NCBI GenBank assembly: GCA_018296165.2
Contig: JACKQL020000017.1
Coordinates: 186,001-250,000 of the forward strand
Length of the DNA stretch: 64,000 nt
From: Termitomyces sp. T153
Lineage: Eukaryota; Basidiomycota; Agaricomycetes; Agaricales; Lyophyllaceae
Direction of reading: 5' to 3'
Below the pieces are notes generated by a model that saw only the letters and a list, made by a program, of their open reading frames with translations, did no database searches and was not told the DNA's origin. How positions within the stretch are numbered: position 1 is the first letter of the stretch; every line of letters begins with the position of its first letter. Made by a program: the position numbers and the translations under genes. This document shows positions 35,087 through 45,296 of this stretch, piece after piece.

Positions 35087-36131
35087 AGTTAGGTTTCACT
35101 GACCATGGGGGCTCAGCTTAACTGGGCAAGTCCTTACTAGGCAAAAACAATGTTCTGTGCTTATAACCTAGTGCTCTAAGAATGGTTTGGACTTCAGATA
35201 CTTGCAAGGGAATGTTAGGAGGAGCAGTCTAAGCAAGTCCAGAGTGATCCAGAGAAGTCTAAAACCAAGTATATTAAACATTGTGCTTGGGCAGGCATCA
35301 GGTACAAGTCCATAAGCAAGTGTGTAAGCTGCATGGTAAGTGGAGACTTTGTAAGTGATGGAAGTGGAGCCAGAGTTTGATGAGGGATCAATTAAGTGTG
35401 ATGGGTTCCAGGGCCAAGCATAGAACAAGGTCTGGAGTTATAGTATGAATGTTTGAAGGGTCATAGCATGTGTGCAGAGTTTGTAATGATGTCAGAGTTG
35501 GAAGGAACTTAAGAATAATAAAGGAAATAGAGACAGATGAGATGAGATAAAGTCAAGATGAGATGGAACTGAGAAAGGAGTAGATTTGTGACTAAGAATA
35601 GAAACAGAAGCAAGACTGGAAAATGCAACAAAGAGAAACACAAGACACAAGTAACCAAGTAAAATAATATCAAGACTAAGGTAATGGATGCTACTCTATG
35701 CCTTATATACTAACTACTGGACTTCCTCTGGGGACTAGGTGTGTGATGATAGAGCTCATCAGGGCTGTGCATGGTCAATGGGTGTCAGCTCTGGTTGAAT
35801 GGTGGGCTGTGGTGATAACCTGATGGGATCTGATGAGAGCATGGTCCACCCCATAGTTGTCAGGGAGTTCCAGAGTAGTCATGTAGGTTACAGGGGTGAG
35901 TTAGTGACATGTACCTGGGTCAGGAGAGATGTTGGAGGGGCTCAGGAGTTTGGGAAGGAGAAGAGAAATGATGGAATCTGCAGGGGATGTGTTGGAGTTT
36001 GCTGAAGAAGCATTGGAGCTAGCTGGGGTGGGCACCATAGATGAAAAATGGTCAGGCTGAGTCTGGGGGGAACCCCAGGAGAGTTGGTGGCTTGGAAAAG
36101 AGGGTCAGGGGTCTGAGAGTGGGTTGTGACA
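35087..36131 (-). repeat. 5' LTR of element F
   Basis: On the minus strand it starts TGTCACAACCCACTC (36,131) and ends about 35,087 (CCTAACT, from CCTGACA). The primer site AATATCAAGACT follows (plus-strand 35,074-35,085). It shares subfamily sequence with the LTR at 215-1,254. TGATG at 36,132-36,136 is the target-site copy. Confidence 0.87.
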
Positions 36132-37680
36132 TGATGCTAGTCTCAAACTGGGAATGGCATTTGTGTATGCAGGAAATGGTTTTGTATATTAGATCACATG
36201 TCACAACACATCCATTAAGATTGACATTTTCTTCCTCAAACTTCTGGTCATCCTGTCTGCTGTCCATCATGTTGCATCTTTTTCTCACCCTCCTCAATGA
36301 CTTCTTGTCTTCACCAATAGTCTAGATTCTGTTGTAGTGCTCAATACTGTAGGCATGGCTGAGTCTCTGCACAATTCTGTTGTCCAAGCTGTGGCTGGGA
36401 TCATTACTCTGCCAGGGATCACCCTCAGAGTGTGTCACATCACAGGAAAGGATAATATTAGAGTAGATCTGTTATCACATCTTCTGTTTGATGAGTATTG
36501 TCAAAAGTTTCCAGCTAACTGTGTCCACCAATTTGAGCCTCCTCAAGCCCTCAAGAACTGCTGCCAATGCAATGGAGGGAGTGCTTTTGAGTGCACTGGG
36601 TGGATCATCATCATTGGTGGTCCACCCTTCTATGAGGTTGAAGGATCTTGATGCCCTTACACTCCACCTTCAAGTTAATACAAGTAAGAAATCAACAGCA
36701 AGCAGCTATGCAACAAAGCTCAAGACTACATCATTTTTTTGCATCAATGATAACATATCTATCAATCCAACACCACAGACTCTTGCTTGGTACATTGTGT
36801 TTACATCAAAATTCATCTCATCAGGTCCAAAATACCTCACTGGCCTTCAACATTTTATTCAGAACATCTATCCAAATTTTGACAAGAACAGAGTGCATCT
36901 TTTGGTTCAAGCCACTATTTGAGGATCAAAAAAGATTCAAGCATACTCTATAAGGAGAAAACAACCATTACAACTCTGTCATCTCATAGAGTTTGCAAAA
37001 ATAGCTAGACACTCAGGTGACTACAATGATTTACTGTTTGCCACTGTAATGTCCTGCTATTTCTATGTGTGCCACAAATCAGGAGAATTGGTGCAAAAAT
37101 CAAAGTCATCAACAGATTGGCAAAAAATCATTAAGCAATCATTGCTTCACTTCTCTCATGGACTTGCTGGATATCACTTACCATATCATCAGACTGATCC
37201 TTTCTTTCATGGCACAGATATACTATTCACTCACCAGGAGGTTGCCAATCCAATATCCCTTTTACATGATTATGTTTGAGCAAGAGACAAGATTCATGGA
37301 CTTCATCAAGCATTATTCATATGAAAAGATGGATCTCTTCCCACAAGGTTATGGTTTGAGTCAAGTCAAGTTTGATCATTTTCAAAGCATTTGGTGGCCA
37401 CTCAGCTTGCACAGGAGGAGCAACATACTATGCTAGTCTAGGGATAACAGAAGATGTCATAATGGCCTTAGAGCATTGGTCCTCATCAGCATGGCACACC
37501 TACATTCACAAAAATCCATGTGTTTGGATGGCCCTTCAATTGGCACATCTAAAAAGGAATTGACAGCATCTTACATCCTTTTATTCTTGTTTCTGATTTC
37601 TTTATTTAGCTTCTTGCATCATCTTTTCACCACCACTATCCTTATCCTCTCTCCTCTTCAGCTGTTTATAGCCCTCAAAC
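36132..37680 (+). pseudogene. RNase H and tyrosine recombinase of a DIRS-like retroelement
   Basis: This continues the minus-strand relic at 1,255-1,978. After TGATG the frame reads ASLKLGMAFVYAGNGFVY, then the RNase H end and HITGKDNIRVDLLSHLLFDEY (about 36,435-36,500). From about 36,640 there is a recombinase: SASYATKLK-like N-terminal helices, SCYFYVCHKSGEL (about 37,050), YHLPYHQTDPFFHGTDILF (about 37,170), and a C-terminal catalytic part with GGHSACTGGATYYASLGIT (about 37,387), where the HxxR arginine is now C. The presumed nucleophile tyrosine is kept in WHTYIHKNP (about 37,492). Stops near 36,920, 37,277 and 37,434 show it is dead. The combination RT-RNase H-tyrosine recombinase defines DIRS-like elements. 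Confidence 0.74.
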
Positions 37681-38172
37681 TGTTGCATCATCAAAATCAA
37701 AAGAAAAAATGAAGGTCACTTTGGTGACTTGGCTGCTTTGGCAACTTGTTTATGGCTATTCTTTGTGTTTTTAAGTGGCAGAGGCCACTAGCTAATGTGT
37801 CTCACACATGTCGGAGAAATCTTGGGAGCCAGATTAGCCAGAATGAGGTGTGATCAGGGTACTTTAGATAGACCCCATTTTCAAGCAAGTGTTGGCACAT
37901 CTAGGCAAGATCTGGCCCAACAAGATGTCCTAATTAGGCCTTTTCCCAGCTTCCTACCCAGGCATGCTTTGAGGTTGAAGAAAGGAAAGTACAAAGTAGA
38001 AATAATTCCAAGTCAACATTCCAAAATAGGTAATATTATGAGAATACATCAAGAACTTAATTCCTTCAACCTCTCAGCAATGCCTGGCACAAAACATTTG
38101 TAAACAATGTCAGCCACCATGATGATGGTCACATCAGATATGGAATTACCTGCCACCATCAATGCTGAGTGA
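37681..38172 (+). other. CpG-poor repeat DNA without a recognised gene
   Basis: An open frame of about 100 codons at 37,795-38,103 has no motif I recognise. The stretch joins the end of the tyrosine recombinase element to the DUF6589-like fragment and is probably decayed repeat sequence belonging to one of them. Confidence 0.35.
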
Positions 38173-39053
38173 TTGCCCAGTGCATGTGCACAATGCATTC
38201 ACATTCACAACCCACTATCATATCAGATGGATCCCAGCAAGATTGCTTGTGTTCTCAAGTCCTTCAAGGCTCAAAACCTAACCATCTCTGACTCTCTTGT
38301 TCATGTCCTATCAGATTGTTCTTTGCAGCATGACACACTTGTCCAAGACCTGAGCCACAATGCTGCTATGCTGCTCTCAGCTCTCACAAAACATCTCCAT
38401 AAAATTAAGCATAATATACACAATGACAGTCTTCTTGGTTTATTGAAACTACAACTTTGATCTGATGTTGAGAAACTCATCTTACATTATAATAAATGGC
38501 AGTTTGGTGCTTTCTCAGCTCAGGCCTAGCAACTGGAGGAATTTTGATTGGATCAGATGGCCAACAAGATGGCCATGATCTCCCCACACCATTGAAATCT
38601 ACCCAAGACTCTTCTTTCTGCAACACAGAAGTCTTCTTCCATTCATCAATCCACAGATTCTATCATTCCAGACTAAGAGGAAGAAGAATATTGGGAGCAG
38701 GTAGATGACATTGGACTTGAAGGAATTATTGAGATCAGATCTGAAGATGTGTCTACACAGTAGCAGAGATTAGCTGCACACAGGCATGCTGTTCTTGCCA
38801 TTGTAATTACATTCTATTCCTACTACAACATGCAGCCTGCTTATGCATCAATAGAAGAAGGTTGTGATTATCAGCATCATAATGTAGATCACAAATCAGA
38901 AGACAAATGTGCTTGCTAGTATGATTGGGATCTTTCTACACTCCTGCAAAGCACTGGAGAAGGTTATCAAAACATTGGCCAGGCTTGGGATATTGATATC
39001 CCTGAATGAAATTCAGGATGCCATAACATCTCTGTCTGCAGAATCTGCTGATC
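38173..39053 (+). pseudogene. Fragment of a DUF6589-like multi-copy agaricomycete protein
   Basis: The first part reads HIHNPLSYQMDPSKIACVLK, then QHDTLVQDLSHNAAMLLSAL. After several stops comes an acidic EEEEYWEQVDDIGLEG stretch near 38,670-38,730. The last readable part is IGIFLHSCKALEKVIKTLAR, then ISLNEIQDAITSLSAESAD, where the S element's LTR cuts in at 39,054. This series (acidic linker, then the IVGIFLHSCN-like and SAES motifs) is what I recall for agaricomycete repeat-associated proteins carrying DUF6589. The function is unknown to me. The downstream half does not reappear after the element. Confidence 0.5.
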
Positions 39054-39421
39054 TGTTAGGGGACTTCCATTTCCAACCTTCACAGCTTGTTCCAGTGCCT
39101 CTGCAGCTTGTTCAACATCTCCAGGGCTCATTTTAGACTCCCGGAGATCTCTGGAGACCTGCAGAACTTTCTATATTACCTCACCAATCATCTTTCTAGA
39201 GTTAGGGCTAGCTCTGGCCTTCTATACAGCTGTTCCTATGCCTCTGCCACCTGCTGATGTGCCACACCAAGCAGTGAGGATCCTTAGACTTGTTCTCTTC
39301 AGATTCTCCTTTGCTAGGTGATTAGTTACTGCTTGTATTGTTGTCTACTTGCTAATATACTTTGGATTCCCTCTGCTAGCTGTGTGACTCTGAGCCACCA
39401 CTCCCAGAGGTTGCCCTTACA
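39054..39421 (+). repeat. 5' LTR of the family S element
   Basis: It starts TGTTAGGGG and ends CCCTTACA, 368 bases. It contains AGACTTGTTCT at 39,286-39,296, the reverse complement of the primer site that follows the LTR. Confidence 0.9.
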
Positions 39422-39423
39422 GC

Positions 39424-39434
39424 AGAACAAGTCT
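39424..39434 (+). promoter_or_regulatory. Self-complementary primer binding site of the family S element
   Basis: AGAACAAGTCT stands 2 bases after the LTR and is the reverse complement of 39,286-39,296 within the LTR. As in family L this suggests priming by the RNA's own 5' end. No obvious TATA box stands at the right distance here, so the support is weaker. Confidence 0.5.
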
Positions 39435-39616
39435 CCTAAAACTAGTCTGGAAGCTCCTCATAGCTGCAAGGAATCTCCAAGCTTCCATCTGTTGCCTCCC
39501 CACCAGAATTAAGCACTGTGGAGTTCTATGTCTCAGCTTGCCAACCCAGACACCCTGCAGAGGCTCCAGTCCCACAGGACAAAGCCTGGACCTGCCTGCT
39601 ACACCTAGAAAACTAG

Positions 39617-40745
39617 GTGAAACTAACACAATCATCTCTTACCCACCACACAACCAAACTCTCCACCTTCTGTAAAACTACAGATCTTATCTCCCAATTG
39701 CTCCAAGCACTGCTTGAGTGCCTACCCCCTATCTCTGCACCTCCTCCTGTTGTGGAACCAGCCCCAATTCCTCCTATACCTGCTTCTGCAGCTCCAGTGA
39801 CTCTATGACTACAGATTCCACACTCTGCACTTCCAGACACATACATTTGTGCTTGTTCTGGCAGGGAACATTACTCTAGTCCTGCCTCACCTACATCCAC
39901 CTCAGCAGGGATGCCTTCAACTCTGATGCACTGAAGATAGCCTGGGTACTGTCATACATGAAGACTAAGCATGCCTCCACCTACACATTGCAAGTTTTCT
40001 GCCACTCCAGAGATGTTGGAAGTTTCCCTGACTGGGCTGTCTTCAAGAAGGACTTCCAGGTGGAGTTCTTTCCACTTAACCCTGCTAAAACTGCCACCTT
40101 GATGCTACATAACAAGGAGCAATATGGGCAAGGGAAGCAAATGCTAGATGAGTACATTGACTCCTTCTAGGCACTGGTTGAGCAAGCCACCTACCCCAAT
40201 GGTCTTCAACTATGCCTCACATTCTGGGATGACCTGCACCCTGCATTGGTAGAATGCATTGACAATCTTGCAGAGGGCTGCCCAGAAAACAAGAGGACTG
40301 CTTCATGGTATGAGGTAGCCTGGAATCAGTGGCAGCTCATGGAGATTCAATGGGAGCTCTGCCACATGCACCTCATACAGTGCTCCATGCCAGTTACTAG
40401 CCTCTGGTACCCCATGCCTGCCCACCCAATGCCTGCATCTACTCCAGCCATCTCTGCACTGTGCCCCTTGCTGCCAGGCATTCTCATAGATATAGATGCA
40501 GCCCAACAGCTCTGCACTGCACCACTACTGTGCAGGAGATGCCAGAAGCATAGGCACTTCACATGACATTGCCCTTTGAGTCTAGAGATATGCTACCTCT
40601 CTATAGCAGAGCAGGAGAAACTCCTTCTGCAACTGTTGGCTGCAAAGGATGCCACCAAAGCTCCAGATAAGTCAACACTGGAGTTGACCCCAGAGGAGAT
40701 TAGTGCCTGCATGTCACCTCCAGAACTGGAGGAGGATTTTTGATT
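39617..40745 (+). pseudogene. gag: gag of the family S element with CCHC zinc knuckle
   Basis: The N-terminal part reads MKLTQSSLTHHTTKLSTF, with a proline/alanine-rich stretch ending near 39,808. After a frame change, the capsid region has IAWVLSYMKTKHASTY (about 39,940), WAVFKKDFQVEFFP and MLDEYIDSF. A later part has WNQWQLMEIQWELC (about 40,325). The zinc knuckle near 40,530-40,575 reads CRRCQKHRHFT-stop-HC, a C-x2-C-x4-H-x4-C with one codon turned into a stop. The domain order is typical for chromovirus Gag. Confidence 0.72.
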
Positions 40746-41430
40746 GAGCAATGGATGAGGTGTATGCCTCTGTTGCCAGGTACCAACAGGTTCTCATATC
40801 TGTCAATAGAAAAAGAAATTGCCTTTTCCAATGCCCCTCATTCTAAGACAGAAGAACTTCAATGTCCCCCTCCAGACATACAAATACCAATTCCAGAGCC
40901 CAAACCAAGCTCCCCAATGCCAGCTAGGATCTGCTGGTGTTGTTCCATCCAAAAGTGCTGGATGCCCTGGCAGTACATAGTGGCTTCAAGCCCATCTGCC
41001 AACTCACTGCAGCTTGATGTGGAAATAATGACTATAGACACCCAGAAAACTCATGGAGTCATTGCCCTCCTGGACAGTGGAGCAACAGGGCTTTTCCTGG
41101 ACTCAGAGTTTGTAAAGCATTATGGTCTGACCATGCAGCCACCCCCCTAGCCCATCCTGGTATTCAACATTGATGGAACACCCAATGAAGCAGGTACCAT
41201 CAGCTCCATGGGCAACTTTGTCCTCTGCTACCAGAATCACACAAAACATGCAGTCTTTGCCATCATCAGTCTGGGCAAGCAGGACATGATCCTTGGTTTC
41301 ACATGGCTCAGAGAGCACAACTGCAAAGTAAATTGGGCCAGGGATGAGGTGACAATGAGCTGGTGCCCTCAGAGGTGCTCTGCCTGCACCACAGAGGTCA
41401 AGGAAGAATGCCAGGCTTGAGTTCAAGAGC
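40746..41430 (+). pseudogene. Protease of the family S element
   Basis: A retropepsin active site VIALLDSGATGLFLDS (about 41,062-41,105) is intact. FVKHYGLTM follows, then after a stop the C-terminal DMILGFTWLREHNCKVNW (about 41,285), where I-L-G-x-x-W-L is the family signature. Only one protease domain is present, unlike element F. Confidence 0.72.
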
Positions 41431-41627
41431 ATGCAGCCATCCATGCATGCTGCACTAGCCCTCTCCTCTTTGTCAACCTAGACCTCCTGAATCCCCTGCC
41501 CCTGGCATTCCCCCATAGAGAGGCTCTCTATGAGGACAACTGGAGTGGTGGCAGAGTCCCAGAGGAGGAACACAGAGAAGAGTGGGGAGATGTCTATAAC
41601 CTGGAGCTCCCAGACAAAGCAGTAGAG

Positions 41628-43160
41628 GTGGGGGACCAGATTTATGCCATCACCTTATGTTCACCACCCTCTTTGTGGAGATTTGGACTAGCTAGACCAC
41701 ATCCCAGCAGCTGGCTCAGGCATTTGCTGCTAACTTCATGCTCCAGGAGTTCTGGGACATTGTGCCTCCATACCTCCATGTGTTCAAGGATGTGTTCTCT
41801 AAAGCCTTCTTTGACTCACTCCTGAAGCACAAACAGTGGAACCATGCCATTGGATTAATGCCAGACTCTGAGCCCTCCAGCTGTAAGGTCTACCCACTAG
41901 TGCCCAAGAAGCAGGACAAACTCAATGCTTTCCTACAAGAGAACCTGGACTCTGGTTGTATCCACCCCTCAAAATCCCTAATGGCTTCTCTAGTCTTCTT
42001 CATTAAAAAGAAGGACAGCTTGCTCTGACTAGTTCAGGACTACTAAGTTCTCAACACCATGACTGTGAAGAACTGCTACCCCCTCCCCCTCATCTCCAAA
42101 CTCATCAACAACCTCTAGGGTGTGCAGTACTTCACTAAACTGGATGTCCAGTGGGGCTACAACAACATGCACATCCAGAAGGGAGATAAGTGGAAGGCTG
42201 CCTTCTGGACCAACCAGGGATTGTTCAAACCTCTTGTTATGTTCTTTGGACTCACCAATAGCCCAGCCACCTTCCAGACAATGATGAACAACATCTTTTG
42301 AGACCTCATTGCCAAAAGTGTAGTGTGCATATATCTTAACAACATCCTCATCTACACCAAAACACTGGAGGAGCACCACCAGATCATGTGCCTTGTCTTG
42401 AAATGCCTCTGCCAACACCAGCTCTACCTCAAACTGGAGAAGTGCAAGTTTGAGCAGACCCAGATTGAGTATCTCAGCCTGATCATCTTGCATGGAGCCA
42501 TGGAGATGGACCCAGTGAAGGTAGTAGGTGTCATGGAATGGCTGGAGCCCAAGAACAAGAAGGAGGTGCAGGCTTTCCTAGGCTTTGCAAACTTCTACTA
42601 GAGGTTCATCCAGGACTTCTTGCATCATACCTGCCCATTATTCAACCTCACTGGGAAGGACATTGTGTGGAGCTAGGGGCCTCTGGAGCAGATAGCTTGC
42701 AATGCTCTCAAGCATACAGTTACCTCCAGATCCATCCTCCTCTTCCCAGACAATGACTCTTTCTTCTGGGTAGAAGCTGACAGCTCCAACTTGCCACTGC
42801 AGCAGTTCTCTCACAACAGTCCCCAGACAATGGAAAGAGGCATCTGGTGGCCTTCTACTCCAAGAGCCTGAATGCAGTAGAGCATAACTACAAGATCCAT
42901 AACAAGGAGATGCTGGTCATCATCCAGTTGTTTGAGGAATGGCAGCATTTTCTAGAAGATGCATGGCACAAGTTTGAGGTCTGGATGATCACAAGAACCT
43001 CAAGCACTTCTGGACAGCCAAGAAAGTCAACCACCAACAAGCCCAATGGTTCCTCTATCTAGCCAACTTTGACTTCTTACTGCACCATAAGCTAGGCTGG
43101 AGGATAGGAAAACCAGACACCCTGTCCCAGAGACCAGACCACAGCACTGGAAGGGAGGAC
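41628..43160 (+). pseudogene. pol: Reverse transcriptase and RNase H of the family S element
   Basis: HVFKDVFSKAFFDSLLKHK opens the RT (about 41,780). YPLVPKKQDKLNAFLQENL follows, then KLDVQWGYNNMHI (motif A, about 42,138), [18 protein letters not shown] (about 42,245) and YLNNILIYTK (about 42,333), where the catalytic YLDD has become YLNN. EVQAFLGFANFY ends the connection near 42,600. RNase H follows with EADSSNL (about 42,775) and HNKEMLVIIQLFEEW (about 42,897). Stops and a frame change near 42,770-42,850 inactivate it. Confidence 0.8.
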
Positions 43161-44255
43161 AATAGCAACATTGTGCTCCTCTAGCCTGAAATGTTTGCAA
43201 TCTATGGAAGGCCTAGTTGTTGAGCAAGCAGAGGTGAACATACTCCAAGATATCTGGCAGAGTAATCAGGACAGTCAACAGGAGGAACTTATTGCTCAGG
43301 CAGCCCAGGCACTGAAATCAGGAGACACCACTGGTTCCAAGTCAGTCCATGTGGACAGATGGGCCCTCCAAGAGGGTATCTTAACTTTCTGGAACTGCAT
43401 CTATGTGCCCAACATTCTGGAGCTCCATCAGAGGATTGTAGAGCAACACCACAACTCCTGGATTGCTGGGCACCCCAGGCAATGAAAGACACTGGAGCTA
43501 GTATCTCAGAACTACTGCTGGCCCCAGATATCTTGATATAATGGGTCCTATACTAGTACATGTGATCTCTGCCTCTTGACCAAGCTCCAACACCATCTCC
43601 CCTCTGGACAGCTGCATCCCCTACCCATCTCCATGGAGCAATAGAGCATTGCCTTGGTGGATTTCATTGTAGAGCTCCCTGATGCCCACAGTTATGATGC
43701 CATCATGGTGGTGGTGGACTTGTATGGCAAACAAGCACACTTCATTCCAACTCATACCACCTGTTCCACCATGGGCACCACAAACCTGTACCAGAGTACC
43801 AGAGGAATGTCTGGAAGCTCCACAGCCTCTCCAATGCCTATATATCTGATTGAGGACCACAATTTGTAGCAGACTTCACCAGGGAACTCTACCAACTACT
43901 TGGCATGAAGCTCCACACCTCCACTGCCTACTATCTGCAGTCTGATGGCCAGACCACATATGTGAACCAGGAGTTGGAGCAGTACCTCTGCCTCTTCTGC
44001 ATCAAGTGCTAGGACAACTAGGATGAACTCCTTCCCAATGCTGAGTTCCAGTACAACAACTATGTCCATATGGCTACTCAAGTCTCACCCTTTTTCCTTA
44101 ACACCAGATGTCACCTATGCATGGGTTTTGAGGCCCAGGCCCAGTCTTTGGAGAATGAGGCAGTGAATAAGTTTGTGGACTGGATGAGGAGATCACAGAA
44201 GAAAGCCCAAGTGGCTCTGGCAAAGGCAAAAGATGACATAGTGTGGTACTATTGA
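43161..44255 (+). pseudogene. Integrase of the family S element
   Basis: The zinc-binding part spans about 43,420-43,570 (a histidine pair around RIVEQHHNSWIAGHPRQ and a degraded cysteine pair). The core has [20 protein letters not shown] (about 43,654), with the first catalytic aspartate kept. [16 protein letters not shown] near 43,845 keeps the second. At QSDGQTTYVNQELEQYL (about 43,935) the glutamate expected in GQTERVNQ is T. NAEFQYNNYVHMATQVSPF ends the core. Confidence 0.76.
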
Positions 44256-44427
44256 CTGCAGAAGGTCCCTGGCACCCAAAGACCAGCCCAGAGATTGAGT
44301 CTACCTGGATGCCTCCAATATTACAACTACCTGACCATTGAAAAAGCTCTCACACTACCAATTGGGACCATTCATGGTGGAATGACAGATAGGGCCCCTA
44401 GCCTATCAACTCTGGCTCCCCACAGGG

Positions 44428-44813
44428 ATGTGCCAGCTCCATCCAGTGTTTAACATAATCAAGTTGACTCCAGCCCCAAAGGACCCTATCCCAGGACAAT
44501 GTCTGCTGCCCCCACCACTTCCAGTGGTGGTCAATGACAGTGAGGAGTACAAGGTGGAGGAGATTGTGGATAGTCATCTATTCTGGCAATGGCTACAATA
44601 CAAGGTGAAGTGAAAGGGTTATGGAATTGAGGATATCTCCTGGAAACCACATGAAAATGTACACACCCCAGGGCTTGTCAGGGAGTTCCACTGGAAGCAC
44701 CCAGATGCTCCACATGCTATCTGGGGAATCTATCCCTTTTCACTAGCAGACCAGGCAATTTGGGACTTTTTCTACTCCATGCATCAAGATGCCACATGCT
44801 AGGAGGGGAGTGA
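44428..44813 (+). pseudogene. Chromodomain and C-terminus of the family S polyprotein
   Basis: The linker reads LHPVFNIIKLTPAPKDPI. The chromodomain starts YKVEEIVDSHLFWQWLQYKVK and, after a stop in place of W, goes on KGYGIEDISWKPHENV. A tail LVREFHWKHPDAPHAIWG ends just before the LTR. A purine run (AGGAGGGGAG, about 44,801-44,810) next to the 3' LTR is the likely polypurine tract. Confidence 0.75.
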
Positions 44814-45182
44814 TGTCAGAAGGCTTCCATTTCTGACCTCCATGGCTTGTTCCAGCACCTCTATGACTTGTTTGACATCTCTGGGGCTCATTCCAGACCC
44901 CTGGAGATCTCTGGAGACCTGTGGAACTTTCCATATTACCTCACCAATCATCTTCCTAGGGTCAGGGCTAGCTCTAGCCTTCTGTACAGTCATTCCCATG
45001 CGTCTGCTGCCCACTGATGTGCTACACTGAGCAGTGGGGATCCTTAGACTTGTTCTCTTCAGATTCTCCTCTGCTAGGTGATTAGTTACTGCTTGTATTG
45101 TCATCTACTTGTTAATATACTTCAGATTCCCCTCTGCTAGCTGTGTGACTCTGAGCCACCACTCCCATAGGTCACCCTTACA
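44814..45182 (+). repeat. 3' LTR of the family S element
   Basis: It starts TGTCAGAAGG and ends CCCTTACA, 369 bases. It is clearly similar to 39,054-39,421 throughout, with mostly C/T and G/A differences. It is followed at once by the tRNA-like sequence. Confidence 0.9.
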
Positions 45183-45296
45183 GGTGCAGTGTCTAAAGTG
45201 TTTGCTGCCAAAGGCCATGTTACACATGGGAATTGAACCATGGTCCCACTCGGGAATGCTTAGGCTATCCCTAAGGACACCATGGTGCCCTGACAC
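45183..45296 (-). repeat. tRNA-like sequence with RNA polymerase III B box, possible SINE head
   Basis: On the minus strand it holds GGTTCAATTCC (45,229-45,239), a perfect B-box match, and TAGCCTAAGCA about 30 bases upstream, a one-mismatch A box. The T-arm would pair fully (CATGGG with CCCATG) if one G were added, and the acceptor stem does not close, so this is no intact tRNA. A tRNA-derived SINE or a tRNA pseudogene is the likeliest reading. Confidence 0.35.

Larger units (their letters stand above)
25335..36131 (-). mobile_element. Element F: family L Ty3/gypsy element on the minus strand, lacking its 3' end here
   Basis: The 5' LTR is at 35,087-36,131. Gag, two protease domains, RT, RNase H, integrase and chromodomain run leftwards to 26,160, followed by part of the antisense gene (plus strand, 25,335-25,980). 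The element stops at LTR A. Its missing end and 3' LTR match 1-1,254 in opposite orientation. A solo LTR (28,692-30,708) splits the RT. CpG is almost gone. Confidence 0.85.
39054..45182 (+). mobile_element. Family S Ty3/gypsy chromovirus, inactivated
   Basis: The two 368-369 base LTRs (39,054-39,421 and 44,814-45,182) flank gag, protease, RT, RNase H, integrase and chromodomain in plus orientation. It resembles the marY1-type chromoviruses of mushrooms, from memory. The outer 5 bases (TGATC and GGTGC) do not match, and the interrupted DUF6589-like gene does not resume, so the right flank was replaced by recombination or deletion. Confidence 0.85.

Noticed and set aside
1..45182. RIP of the ascomycete type
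   Set aside because: The loss is centred on CpG, as expected from CpG methylation; I do not see the CpA preference known from Neurospora, though a dinucleotide count would be needed to be sure.
45183..45296. Functional tRNA gene
   Set aside because: The T-arm has a missing base and the acceptor stem does not pair, so only the Pol III boxes are supported.
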